A DNA stretch of 47,844 nt from Oxalobacteraceae bacterium (GTDB taxonomy: Bacteria; Pseudomonadota; Gammaproteobacteria; Burkholderiales; Burkholderiaceae_D): positions 1 to 47,844 of the forward strand of contig JAIXYM010000074.1 in NCBI GenBank assembly GCA_027490255.1. Reading direction: 5' to 3'. Position 1 is the first letter of the stretch; each line of letters starts with the position of its first letter. The position numbers and the translations under genes are program-made. A model generated the notes under the pieces. That model saw only the letters and a list, made by a program, of their open reading frames with translations. It was not told the DNA's origin and did no database searches. This document shows positions 18,227-26,095 of the stretch, in pieces.

Positions 18227-19786
18227 ATGATCCAGGAAGTTTCCACAATAGATACCCATCGCCGCCTGTTCTACCAAGTGTTGGCGATCACGACGCTGAT
18301 CAAGCTGTGGCTGGCGCTAGCGATACCGCTGACCGGCGATGAGGCCTATTTTTATCAATGGGGCAAGCATCTGGACTGGGGCGGGTACTACGATCATCCG
18401 CCGATGGCAGGCTGGATTCTGTGGCTACTGCAGCAGTTTTCTTCAAATCTGCTGGTGCTGCGATTGCCGGCGATTCTGCTGTGGATTGTGATCACGCTGG
18501 GCATGATGGATCTGCTCGACCATCTGTCACCTGCGGCAGCGGGCAAGCGCTGGCTGCTTGGCAGTCTCTTTCTGGCACTGCCCTTTACGTGGTCGTTGAA
18601 TCTGATCACCACCGATACGCCGCTGGTTTTTTTCCTGTTCTTCTCCGGCTACGCGCTGATCAGAGCCGAGCTGGCCCGTGATGTAGCAGGTGATGTGGCC
18701 AACGCAGTGCCTAATACAGTGCCTAATGCGCTGACTAATCAGCTGCGGTGGTACGCGGCCAGTGGCGTGCTGCTTGGATTCGCGCTGCTATCCAAGTATT
18801 TTGCGGGCTTGCTGGCGATTGCCTACGCAGTTTATTTTTTGCCACGACGCGGTGGCTGGTGGCGATTGCTGGCGATTGCGCTCTGCGCTCTGCCTTTCAT
18901 GCTGCTCAATCTCGCGTGGAATACGACCCACTGCTGGAATAACTTTCTTTTCAATCTGATCAACCGTAATCAAGGTGCCCATTTCACACTGAAGCACCTC
19001 GCTATTTATGTGGTGATGATGATCTATCTGGTCACGCCCTGGACCGCGTGGCAGATCGCAAAAATAAAAAGTTGGCGTAATGACTGGCGCCTGACATCCC
19101 TATTTGTCGTGCCCTTCGTGCTGTTTCTTTTGCTGTCGCTTTATAAAAGCATAGGCCTGCACTGGGTGCTGGCTTTCTTGCCCTTCGTGTTCTTGTTCGC
19201 AGGTCTGCATATGTCGGAAGCGTCATTGACACAGCACCGGCGCTGGGCGGTTTGGTTAGGCGTGCCGCATCTACTAGCGCTGGCGCTGATTGCACACCTG
19301 CCTTCGGACTATTTTAAGTCGCTCAAGATTCATCAGGACATCGTGATGCATCGTGAAGCACCCGCGCTAATCACGATGCTGAAAGAAGGCATGCCGGATA
19401 ACGGTACCTTGATGACGCAGTCCTACAGCGGCGCCTCATTGCTGGCTTTCCATGCACAAACGTATGTGCCTGTGTTTGGCGCGGGAAGTTTTCATGCGCG
19501 CTTCGACGACAACATTACGGACTTCCGCACCTTTGAAGGTCGCACCCTGCGCATTGTTAGTACCAAACGCCTACTGGCAGAGAATTTCACGCCCTATTTC
19601 GATGACGTTCAGATCAAAGAACTGAAAATCGATGGTGCCAGCTTCTGGATGGCAGAAGGCCGCGGCTTTCATTTCGAGCCGTATTACGAGAAAGTACTGA
19701 AGAAGATCGCCGAAACTTATTACCGCGTGCCGTCCTACCTGCCACTACGCGGCTGCCGCTTTCTGGAGCAGTATGGATTTATTTGA
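18227..19786 (+). CDS. GT39 (ArnT/PMT-like) polytopic membrane glycosyltransferase
   Basis: A 519-residue inner-membrane enzyme that should transfer a sugar from a polyprenyl-phosphate donor to an acceptor on the periplasmic side. The start is placed at the ATG at 18227; the frame continues upstream to a TTG at 18194. The first periplasmic loop has the GT39 catalytic Asp motif 'LTGDEAYFYQWG' (D38/E39) and 'YDHPPMAGW' (56-64). About ten further hydrophobic helices follow, then a periplasmic C-terminal domain from ~390. It converges on gtrA with an eight-base overlap of 3' ends. The neighbouring operon makes a polyprenyl-linked pentose, which this enzyme could use (inference). Confidence 0.9.
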   Translation: MIQEVSTIDTHRRLFYQVLAITTLIKLWLALAIPLTGDEAYFYQWGKHLDWGGYYDHPPMAGWILWLLQQFSSNLLVLRLPAILLWIVITLGMMDLLDHLSPAAAGKRWLLGSLFLALPFTWSLNLITTDTPLVFFLFFSGYALIRAELARDVAGDVANAVPNTVPNALTNQLRWYAASGVLLGFALLSKYFAGLLAIAYAVYFLPRRGGWWRLLAIALCALPFMLLNLAWNTTHCWNNFLFNLINRNQGAHFTLKHLAIYVVMMIYLVTPWTAWQIAKIKSWRNDWRLTSLFVVPFVLFLLLSLYKSIGLHWVLAFLPFVFLFAGLHMSEASLTQHRRWAVWLGVPHLLALALIAHLPSDYFKSLKIHQDIVMHREAPALITMLKEGMPDNGTLMTQSYSGASLLAFHAQTYVPVFGAGSFHARFDDNITDFRTFEGRTLRIVSTKRLLAENFTPYFDDVQIKELKIDGASFWMAEGRGFHFEPYYEKVLKKIAETYYRVPSYLPLRGCRFLEQYGFI

Positions 19787-20177
19787 ATGACCAGCGTTTG
19801 TGGCCGAGATAGCTGGTAAACACCGGTACTGCCACGCCCACTGCATGGGCTATTTCAGGAACAAAACGGGTGATGCCTAACCAGCCCAACACATAGTAGG
19901 CCAGCAGCATGCTGATGCCCCATGTCTGCAAGACAGCGACTGCATTTACCAATACAAAGAATGTAGCGCTGCGTTTTACAGACTGGCTTCCGTCGGTAAA
20001 AACAAAAGTTCGTGCGAGTAAAAATGCGGTAATCATCCCGGTCAGATACGCGAGGATGACCGCTGATGAAAATGCTACCCACTGGTTATAAAGAATACGC
20101 GAGCCGAAATTCACGGCCGCAGCAAGGCCGCCAGTAATCAGGAAGGCTAAAAACTGACGCGACATGAACTGCTGCAT
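19779..20177 (-). CDS. GtrA-family membrane protein
   Basis: A 132-residue protein with four hydrophobic segments, as in GtrA flippase-like proteins that move polyprenyl-phosphate sugars or assist glycan modification. Landmarks: 'FLITGGLAAAVNFGSRILYNQW' as first helix, 'LTGMITAFLLARTFVFTDG' and 'FTSYLGHKRWSFK' at the C-terminus, the latter being the conserved GtrA end. The ATG at 20177 has GGAG and AAAGG upstream; the frame is open to a GTG at 20225 which overlaps the stop of the upstream FAD gene. The extra 16 residues come from a tandem duplication and are probably not family sequence. Confidence 0.88.
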   Translation of the reverse strand: MQQFMSRQFLAFLITGGLAAAVNFGSRILYNQWVAFSSAVILAYLTGMITAFLLARTFVFTDGSQSVKRSATFFVLVNAVAVLQTWGISMLLAYYVLGWLGITRFVPEIAHAVGVAVPVFTSYLGHKRWSFK

Positions 20178-20224
20178 TACTCCACTACCTTTCAATTCAC
20201 CACCTCTTACTCCACTACCTTTCA
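20177..20224. repeat. 30-base-period tandem duplication at the gtrA start
   Basis: The 18-base string TTACTCCACTACCTTTCA occurs at 20177-20194 and again at 20207-20224 (plus-strand reading), period 30 bases, with a third degraded copy just to the right ('CACTGCACTACCCC'). On the coding strand each copy carries an AAAGG/GGAG ribosome-site-like sequence followed by ATG or GTG-type codons, so the gene has duplicated initiation signals. Confidence 0.8.
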
Positions 20225-21538
20225 CTGCACTACCCCTTGCTTCACTGCGTCGTGATTCACCGCCTCACGAGCCATGCGCCGACCAAAACCGATGCTCTCC
20301 GAAATGCCGCGATCCTCAGGGTAGTAATACGAGGTATCCGCCACCCACAAGCCAGTCACGGGCAACGCCGCCGGCGGTAAACGATCCAGATAACCGGGCT
20401 CGCAAATTGGTTGTGCATGACGGTAGCGGCTGGCGCGGAGTTCAATGAAATCTTCGTCGGTGAGTGCTGGGTTGATTTTTTTAAGATAACGACGCACCTT
20501 GTCCAGAAAGGCCTGATCAGACTCGGCAAATTTCGGATGCTCGCCGGGCATGTAAAAAGGCACATACACCACTGAATGCTCGAGTGGACGCAAATTCGAA
20601 TATTCAACCAATCCGGGTATGTCCATCTCGGGATCATTCACATTCAGCCAAAAATTTCGTGAGACTGGTTGTCTGAGTTTGGCAATCACGCAAACAACGG
20701 CAATATTTTTAACCGACTGGAATTGCTGTAACAGCGACTCAGGCAGGTCTGGCATCAAGCGCGGGATGTAGGGCAGCGGTACGGTGCTAATGACTTTATC
20801 GAACTGCTCGACACCCTGCCTCGTCTCGATACCCACCACACGACCCTGCTCGATGATCACGCGCTGCACAGGCGAAGTCAGTCGAATGCTGCCACCATTT
20901 TTTTCAATATCAGCATGAAGTGCATTGAGCAGCGTGGTGGAGCCACCTTCCAGATAACCGAGCTTTTCCCGAAAGAGGTTGTAACGTGAGCGGCCGATGC
21001 GACGTATGCGACTCCAAATCCATGCAGCCGACAGATTCGGTGTGTGGTGATAGAACTTGTAGTCGAACAGGCGACGCCAGAGTACCTCCCAAGCCTCATC
21101 ACCCACCCAGCGACGAATCCAGCCGGTGGCTTCAACTTTGTCCAGCGGCTGCCAGTCATTGCGTTTAGTCGACAGGAAAGCATGCAAACCGTAACGGAAT
21201 TTGGCAACCATGCTTAGGCCTCGAAAACGCAGTAGCGCGACCGGATTACCCCAAGCCTGCATGCGTTCCTGATACCAGTAACCCATTTTGGTCTCGACCC
21301 AGCGCATGTGATGCGCGATGTCGAGCTCATCCAGCACTTCCAGAAATGCTGTATCGGAGGTGCAATGAAAATGGTAATACCGCTCAATCGCCAAACCAGA
21401 AAAATCAAAACAGGCCGTCATGCCACCGACTCGATCGTCGGCTTCAAAAACGACAGGCTCGTGACCATCGCGGGCCAACTGATAAGCGACAGCCAGGCCC
21501 ATGGGGCCAGCGCCCAGCACGGCTATACGTTCACCCAT
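20222..21538 (-). CDS. NAD(P)/FAD-dependent oxidoreductase (amine-oxidase/protoporphyrinogen-oxidase-like fold)
   Basis: A 438-residue flavoprotein from the ATG at 21538 (GGAG upstream; a TTG at 21544 is also in frame). The Rossmann motif is GAGPMG at 9-14, followed by '[28 protein letters not shown]', which is the FAD-contacting GG motif of the amine oxidase superfamily. The C-terminal FAD-binding stretch is '[28 protein letters not shown]'. Family members close to this occur in polysaccharide and lipid-linked glycan gene clusters. The exact substrate cannot be read from the sequence. It overlaps or abuts its neighbours on both sides, within a six-gene operon. Confidence 0.85.
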   Translation of the reverse strand: MGERIAVLGAGPMGLAVAYQLARDGHEPVVFEADDRVGGMTACFDFSGLAIERYYHFHCTSDTAFLEVLDELDIAHHMRWVETKMGYWYQERMQAWGNPVALLRFRGLSMVAKFRYGLHAFLSTKRNDWQPLDKVEATGWIRRWVGDEAWEVLWRRLFDYKFYHHTPNLSAAWIWSRIRRIGRSRYNLFREKLGYLEGGSTTLLNALHADIEKNGGSIRLTSPVQRVIIEQGRVVGIETRQGVEQFDKVISTVPLPYIPRLMPDLPESLLQQFQSVKNIAVVCVIAKLRQPVSRNFWLNVNDPEMDIPGLVEYSNLRPLEHSVVYVPFYMPGEHPKFAESDQAFLDKVRRYLKKINPALTDEDFIELRASRYRHAQPICEPGYLDRLPPAALPVTGLWVADTSYYYPEDRGISESIGFGRRMAREAVNHDAVKQGVVQ

Positions 21539-21540
21539 GA

Positions 21541-22479
21541 TCAAAACTCCAGAACGACGTTGCTGTACACAGGATGACGGAAGGTCTCTTCCATCGCTTC
21601 GGCAAACGGCGTGCAGCGCACACCAAACTTACCCGGCCAGTCGATGACTTCGAATTCATCTTTGGCAACCAGCGCAGCCAGCTGCTGTGTAGTGAATGGC
21701 GGATTACGATCAAACAAGGCCCATAACCACAACAGACCATGAAACAAACCATAAGGAATTTTCACAATCGCGGCACCGGCTCGAGTCGCGCGCTTGATTT
21801 CGCGAATGATGTCGATGTAATCCACTTTTTCATGGCCCGAGATGTTGAAGACACCATCGGTAATGCGGTTCTCAATACAGCTGATGATGATGTTACAGAA
21901 ATCGCCCGCATACAAAGGCTGGCGCAGATAGCGGCCATGACCGGGAATGGGAAACACAGGTACCTTTTGCATGAAACGCGATAACCAGCCGAGATGTTTA
22001 CGGTCGAACCAGCCAAACATCAATGTCGGGCGCAGCACGGGACAGGCAATACCGCTGTCGAGGACCATGCGCTCCTGAATCTTTTTAGTCTGCGTATAAA
22101 AATCATCGGCAACTGATTCGACCACGGATGAGCTGATGTGCACCAGTTGATCCACGCGGCCGGCGCGAATCGCGTCGAGTATGAGTTGGGTGGACGTGAG
22201 ATTGTTGCGCTCGAATTCTGCATAATCGATGCCACCGATCTGAGCCTGTAGCATCACCACAGCACCTGCTTGCGCAAAATGCGCCTGCCAGGATCCGGGT
22301 TGAGACAGATCCACGCACTCGGTCAACACATCAGGATGCATGCGACGCAGCACCTCGACATTGGCAGCATGCTTATCGAGGACGACGATGTGGGTATAAC
22401 CCCTCGCCTTGAGACGCGCGACAAGATTCTGGCCAACAAGCCCGGCGCCGCCCGGCAGGATGATTTTCTGGTTATTCAT
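21541..22479 (-). CDS. NAD-dependent epimerase/dehydratase (extended SDR)
   Basis: A 312-residue extended SDR. The dinucleotide motif is GGAGLVG (10-16) and the catalytic pair YxxxK is Y128/K132 in 'FYTQTKK', with S117-S119 in 'HISSSVVES' as the third residue. Such enzymes act on nucleotide sugars or related sugars. The downstream half is rich in aromatic residues ('[28 protein letters not shown]'), typical of the UDP-sugar epimerase-like group. Its stop is only three bases from the start of the FAD gene and it starts one base before the SDR stop, so it is co-translated in the operon. The sugar is unknown. Confidence 0.88.
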   Translation of the reverse strand: MNNQKIILPGGAGLVGQNLVARLKARGYTHIVVLDKHAANVEVLRRMHPDVLTECVDLSQPGSWQAHFAQAGAVVMLQAQIGGIDYAEFERNNLTSTQLILDAIRAGRVDQLVHISSSVVESVADDFYTQTKKIQERMVLDSGIACPVLRPTLMFGWFDRKHLGWLSRFMQKVPVFPIPGHGRYLRQPLYAGDFCNIIISCIENRITDGVFNISGHEKVDYIDIIREIKRATRAGAAIVKIPYGLFHGLLWLWALFDRNPPFTTQQLAALVAKDEFEVIDWPGKFGVRCTPFAEAMEETFRHPVYSNVVLEF

Positions 22480-23220
22480 TCAGATGTTCAGACGATTGAA
22501 AACGACGCGCGGCAAATGACGAATGATCATCATGATCAGCCACCAACGCGCCGGTGCATAGACCACAGGCTGCCCCGCCGCCACTGCAGTAACAATACGA
22601 TGCGCGACCGCCTCGGCAGAAGCCAGCCCACCTTGCGGCAAATGCGCAGTCATCGGTGTGGCCGTGGGGCCCGGCTTGATCAGCACGATTTTTATCTGGG
22701 TACCAGCGAAGCGATGCTGCAATCCTTGTGCATAACGATCAATCAGACCCTTGGCAGCGCCATACACATAATTAGTTTTACGACCACGATCGCCAGCCAC
22801 TGATCCAATGATCGCCAGCGTACCGCTACCCGCTGCCTCCATTTGGGCGGCGAAAGCTTCGGCGAATAATACCGGCGACAAGCCATTGATCTCAAGCGCC
22901 TGCTTCGTGAGCGACACATCCTGCTGACAATCAGATTGCACAGGCAGATTGCCATGTGCAATCAGCACAATATCCACGCGGCCTTCAGACGCCGTCTGCT
23001 TCGCCAGCGCCGCAATGGCGCCTGGATCGGAAAAATCCATGACGATAGCTTGCGCAGATGACTCAGGGCTACGCACCCGCAAGTCTGCGGCGACAGCCTC
23101 AAGACGATCTTGAGCACGACCTACCAGCACAAAATCGCTGGCCTGCTGCGCCCACAGGCGAGCGCAGTGCTCTGCAATCGCGGATGTCGCGCCGATGATG
23201 ATGATTCTTTGTCTGCCCAT
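22480..23220 (-). CDS. Short-chain dehydrogenase, DprE2-like
   Basis: A 246-residue classical SDR. The NAD(P) motif is 'IIGATSAIAEHCA' (8-20) and the catalytic residues are S140, Y153 and K157 in 'YVYGAAK'. In mycobacteria DprE2 is an SDR of this size that reduces the 2-keto intermediate to decaprenyl-phosphoryl-D-arabinose. The gene directly follows a DprE1-like oxidase, so the assignment rests on that context plus the SDR fold. The C-terminal hydrophobic stretch ('RWWLIMMIIRHLPRVVF') suggests membrane association, also as in DprE2. Confidence 0.82.
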   Translation of the reverse strand: MGRQRIIIIGATSAIAEHCARLWAQQASDFVLVGRAQDRLEAVAADLRVRSPESSAQAIVMDFSDPGAIAALAKQTASEGRVDIVLIAHGNLPVQSDCQQDVSLTKQALEINGLSPVLFAEAFAAQMEAAGSGTLAIIGSVAGDRGRKTNYVYGAAKGLIDRYAQGLQHRFAGTQIKIVLIKPGPTATPMTAHLPQGGLASAEAVAHRIVTAVAAGQPVVYAPARWWLIMMIIRHLPRVVFNRLNI

Positions 23221-23221
23221 T

Positions 23222-24520
23222 TCAGCTTCCCATTAATCGTCGCGACATCGCTGAGCTGATGCCCGGATCGCGATGCGATAAAAATTCCTGCAAGCGAGGA
23301 TAACCTGCCTCAAACAGCGCACGCGGCATACGCGCATCTTTGGCCGGATAAAGCCGGCCGCGCGCATCACGAACAATATCGTCCAGAGATGCGAGCAACT
23401 TGTGTGTTTTTTCGCCCTGATTGGTAAAGTCGAGTGCGAGTGTTACGCCCGGCTGAGCAAAGCTGAGCATGCCAACTGAAGGACGTTCACCAAAGGTTTT
23501 CAGTACAGCGAGGAATGAACCCTCACCTGCACGTGAGATTTGCTTCAGCATCGCCTGCACGCCCTCACGCCCCTGCGCGCGTGGCAATACGCATTGATAT
23601 TGAAAAAATCCGCGCGGTCCATACATGCGATTCCAATCCAACAAATGATCGAGTGGATGAAAGAAATTTTCGTAGTACTGAAATGCAGTCGACTGATTTT
23701 TTTTTAGCTGGTAGTACAGCTGATTGAAAGGCTTGAGTGTGAGCTTATTAACCAGCGATACCGGTGGCACGAAAGGCATGCGCCATGAGCGACCGGATTT
23801 TGGCGCTGCCTGCTGTGCATCCGAATGATTGGCGCGCATGAAAATGCCTCGCCCATTACCTGCAACACAATCGATCCATGACACCGTGTGCTCCCAGTCG
23901 GCTTCGGCAGCATCGGCCAGATCAAAAAATGTCGCTAGATTTTTATAAGGCTGTGTCTCCACCTGCAGCCAGGGACCCTGTATGCGCTTAAGCTGCAGCG
24001 TGAGCTCGGTGATCACGCCCGTCAGACCCAAACCGCCGATGGTGGCTGCAAAGCGTGCATCACCCGAACGAAGAATACTGCGACTACCATCAGTACGTTC
24101 AAGCACGATCTCAATAACATGGTCACCAAAGCTGCCGGCGACATGATGGTTCTTGCCATGCACATCATTGGCGACAGCGCCACCCAGCGTCGCCAGCTGC
24201 GTACCCGGCACGACCGGCAGCATCCAGCCGCGCGGCACGATCATTCGCTGTACATCACGCAGCAAGAGGCCCGCTTCACATTGCAGAAGACCGCTTGTTT
24301 CGTCAAATCGGATGAACCGATCGAGCATCGTGGTGTTCCACAACACGCCACCGGGATTGAGGCATACATCGCCATAGCTGCGACCCATGCCAAATGCGAG
24401 GCCAAAAGCGAGGCCAGACGATTCACATCGCATTTGCGGTGCAATGCGATGACGGTCGGACAGCGGGATCACCTGATGATCAAAATCTCCTAGGCGTCCC
24501 CAGGAATGTACCTTCACCAC
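23222..24520 (-). CDS. FAD-binding oxidase, DprE1-like (decaprenylphosphoryl ribose 2'-oxidase family)
   Basis: A 432-residue VAO-type flavoprotein. The FAD-binding blocks are 'GMGRSYGDVCLN' (44-55) and 'PVVPGTQLATLGGAVANDVHGKNHH' (102-126). The C-terminal catalytic lysine block of DprE1 appears as 'GRLYPAKDARMP' with K394. The segment corresponding to the mycobacterial Cys387 region reads 'LSFAQPGVTLALDF', with Ala at 362 in place of Cys. In mycobacteria DprE1 oxidises decaprenyl-phosphoribose at C2. The start is a GTG at 24520 or 24517; the latter overlaps the stop of the UbiA gene as GTGA. It forms a tight operon with the SDR and UbiA fusion. Confidence 0.88.
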   Translation of the reverse strand: MVKVHSWGRLGDFDHQVIPLSDRHRIAPQMRCESSGLAFGLAFGMGRSYGDVCLNPGGVLWNTTMLDRFIRFDETSGLLQCEAGLLLRDVQRMIVPRGWMLPVVPGTQLATLGGAVANDVHGKNHHVAGSFGDHVIEIVLERTDGSRSILRSGDARFAATIGGLGLTGVITELTLQLKRIQGPWLQVETQPYKNLATFFDLADAAEADWEHTVSWIDCVAGNGRGIFMRANHSDAQQAAPKSGRSWRMPFVPPVSLVNKLTLKPFNQLYYQLKKNQSTAFQYYENFFHPLDHLLDWNRMYGPRGFFQYQCVLPRAQGREGVQAMLKQISRAGEGSFLAVLKTFGERPSVGMLSFAQPGVTLALDFTNQGEKTHKLLASLDDIVRDARGRLYPAKDARMPRALFEAGYPRLQEFLSHRDPGISSAMSRRLMGS

Positions 24521-25947
24521 TGCCAGCCTCTTGAGCCTAGTGCCAGTACCGCAGTGAAAGCGACACCGGCGATCAGACTGGCCTTGTCTCTGAGCGCAAA
24601 AATCAGCGGGTCGTCATGCATTTGCCCGCGATGCGCTTTCATCCACACCCAGCTGATCCAGAAAAGCATGATGGGTACCGACAACCACATGAATTCCGGT
24701 GATCGATACAGCTTCACCACCGCATCGCTATTGAGATAGAACGCCAACACCAGTACCGCTGAATAGCCTGCGGACATACCAAGATTTTGGACCAGCGACG
24801 CATCGGTCGTGAGATAGCCGCGGCCATGCGCCTTCTCGCGACCCATCTGTGCCTGCACGATCAGTTCAGCATAGCGTTTGACGAAAGCCAGGGAGAGAAA
24901 AAGGAATACCGAAAACGCGAGCAGCCAGAACGACATTGGAATATCGGCAGCTGCAGCACCCGCAATGATGCGCACCGAGTACAGCATCGCCAACACCAGA
25001 CAGTCCGCAATGATCAGACGCTTGAGCCCCCAAGAGTATGCACACGTCAGCACAAAATAAAACGCCAGCCAAGGCGTGAAATTCGGGCCTGCCTGAAGTG
25101 CCAGCAAGACGGACAGCAAGAGCAGTATCGGAATAAGCAACACCCCAAGCTGCACACTGACTCGACCCGAGGCAAAGGGGCGGAATTTTTTTCTGGGGTG
25201 ATGACGGTCACTATCGAGATCGAATAGATCATTGGCTACATACACCGCCGAAGCACAAAAACAGAAAGCCAGAAAGGCCAGTATCAGCGCGCTGGCCATG
25301 CCAGCATCGGGCACGATATGCGCGGCCATGGGAGTAATGAAGAGCAGCAGGTTTTTTGCCCATTGATGCAAGCGCAATACCCGGCTGATGTCTGCAAGAC
25401 CCACGCTGTCGGCGGCAAACACGCGCTCAACCTCGGCCACAGCGCGTGCCTGCTGCTCTACCGATGCCGATGCGTTCACAACGATTGTGCGCCGCGCACG
25501 CTGCCACACCGGCAGATCAGCGGAAGAATTACCCGCGTAATCAAAACCACCGCGACCAAAGCGCGCTTCCAATGCAGCACCCTTGTTTTCGGCGCTCAGA
25601 TTGTGGTGACCATCGCTGGCCATGACTTCATAAAAAATACCAAGGTGTTCAGCCACAGCGTTTGCTAATGACCTATCGGCAGCAGTGCAGAGGATAAGTT
25701 TGCGGCCTTGTGCATGTTCGGCGCGAAGCCACGCCAGCAGTGGCTCGTTATAAGGCAATGCCGCCGCATCGAAATCGGTGAGCGCAGATAAGCGCTGTTT
25801 CAGCGCAGCCTTGCCTTGGACCAGCCAGAAAGGTATTTGAAGCACCGACAGCGGACGCGCGCGCAAAGCCCGTACTGCAGATTCATGCAGGGTATCGGTA
25901 AGAGTGAGCGTACCGTCGAGATCGACAGCGAGCGGGGTTTGGGTCAA
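24514..25947 (-). CDS. HAD-UbiA fusion, polyprenyl-phosphate phosphoribosyltransferase-like
   Basis: A 477-residue two-domain protein. Residues ~1-190 are a HAD hydrolase: DLDGT at 9-13 is motif I, with 'LILCTAAD' and later 'GFDYAGNSSADLPVW' as motifs II and IV. Residues ~195-477 form a UbiA prenyltransferase with eight to nine helices and the Mg-diphosphate motif NDLFDLDSD at 239-247, followed by 'RHHPRKKFRPFASG'. This last stretch resembles Rv3806c, which moves phosphoribose from PRPP to decaprenyl phosphate. The TTG at 25947 has AAGGA seven bases upstream; a GTG at 25977 would add ten residues. It is the first gene of the operon. The fused HAD would be the 5'-phosphatase (inference). Confidence 0.88.
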   Translation of the reverse strand: MTQTPLAVDLDGTLTLTDTLHESAVRALRARPLSVLQIPFWLVQGKAALKQRLSALTDFDAAALPYNEPLLAWLRAEHAQGRKLILCTAADRSLANAVAEHLGIFYEVMASDGHHNLSAENKGAALEARFGRGGFDYAGNSSADLPVWQRARRTIVVNASASVEQQARAVAEVERVFAADSVGLADISRVLRLHQWAKNLLLFITPMAAHIVPDAGMASALILAFLAFCFCASAVYVANDLFDLDSDRHHPRKKFRPFASGRVSVQLGVLLIPILLLLSVLLALQAGPNFTPWLAFYFVLTCAYSWGLKRLIIADCLVLAMLYSVRIIAGAAAADIPMSFWLLAFSVFLFLSLAFVKRYAELIVQAQMGREKAHGRGYLTTDASLVQNLGMSAGYSAVLVLAFYLNSDAVVKLYRSPEFMWLSVPIMLFWISWVWMKAHRGQMHDDPLIFALRDKASLIAGVAFTAVLALGSRGWQW

Positions 25948-26095
25948 TGGACGGTCCTTGTCGGGGCGGCGACGCACGCGGCACTATGACGGATCCTGCG
26001 AATACTGCGAATACTGCCGATCTTTAGCGAATCCGTCGCCGGTGCCTATTGTAAATCAGCCGCCTGTCCGCAAAGAAAGGCTTTGAAAAGCAGTG

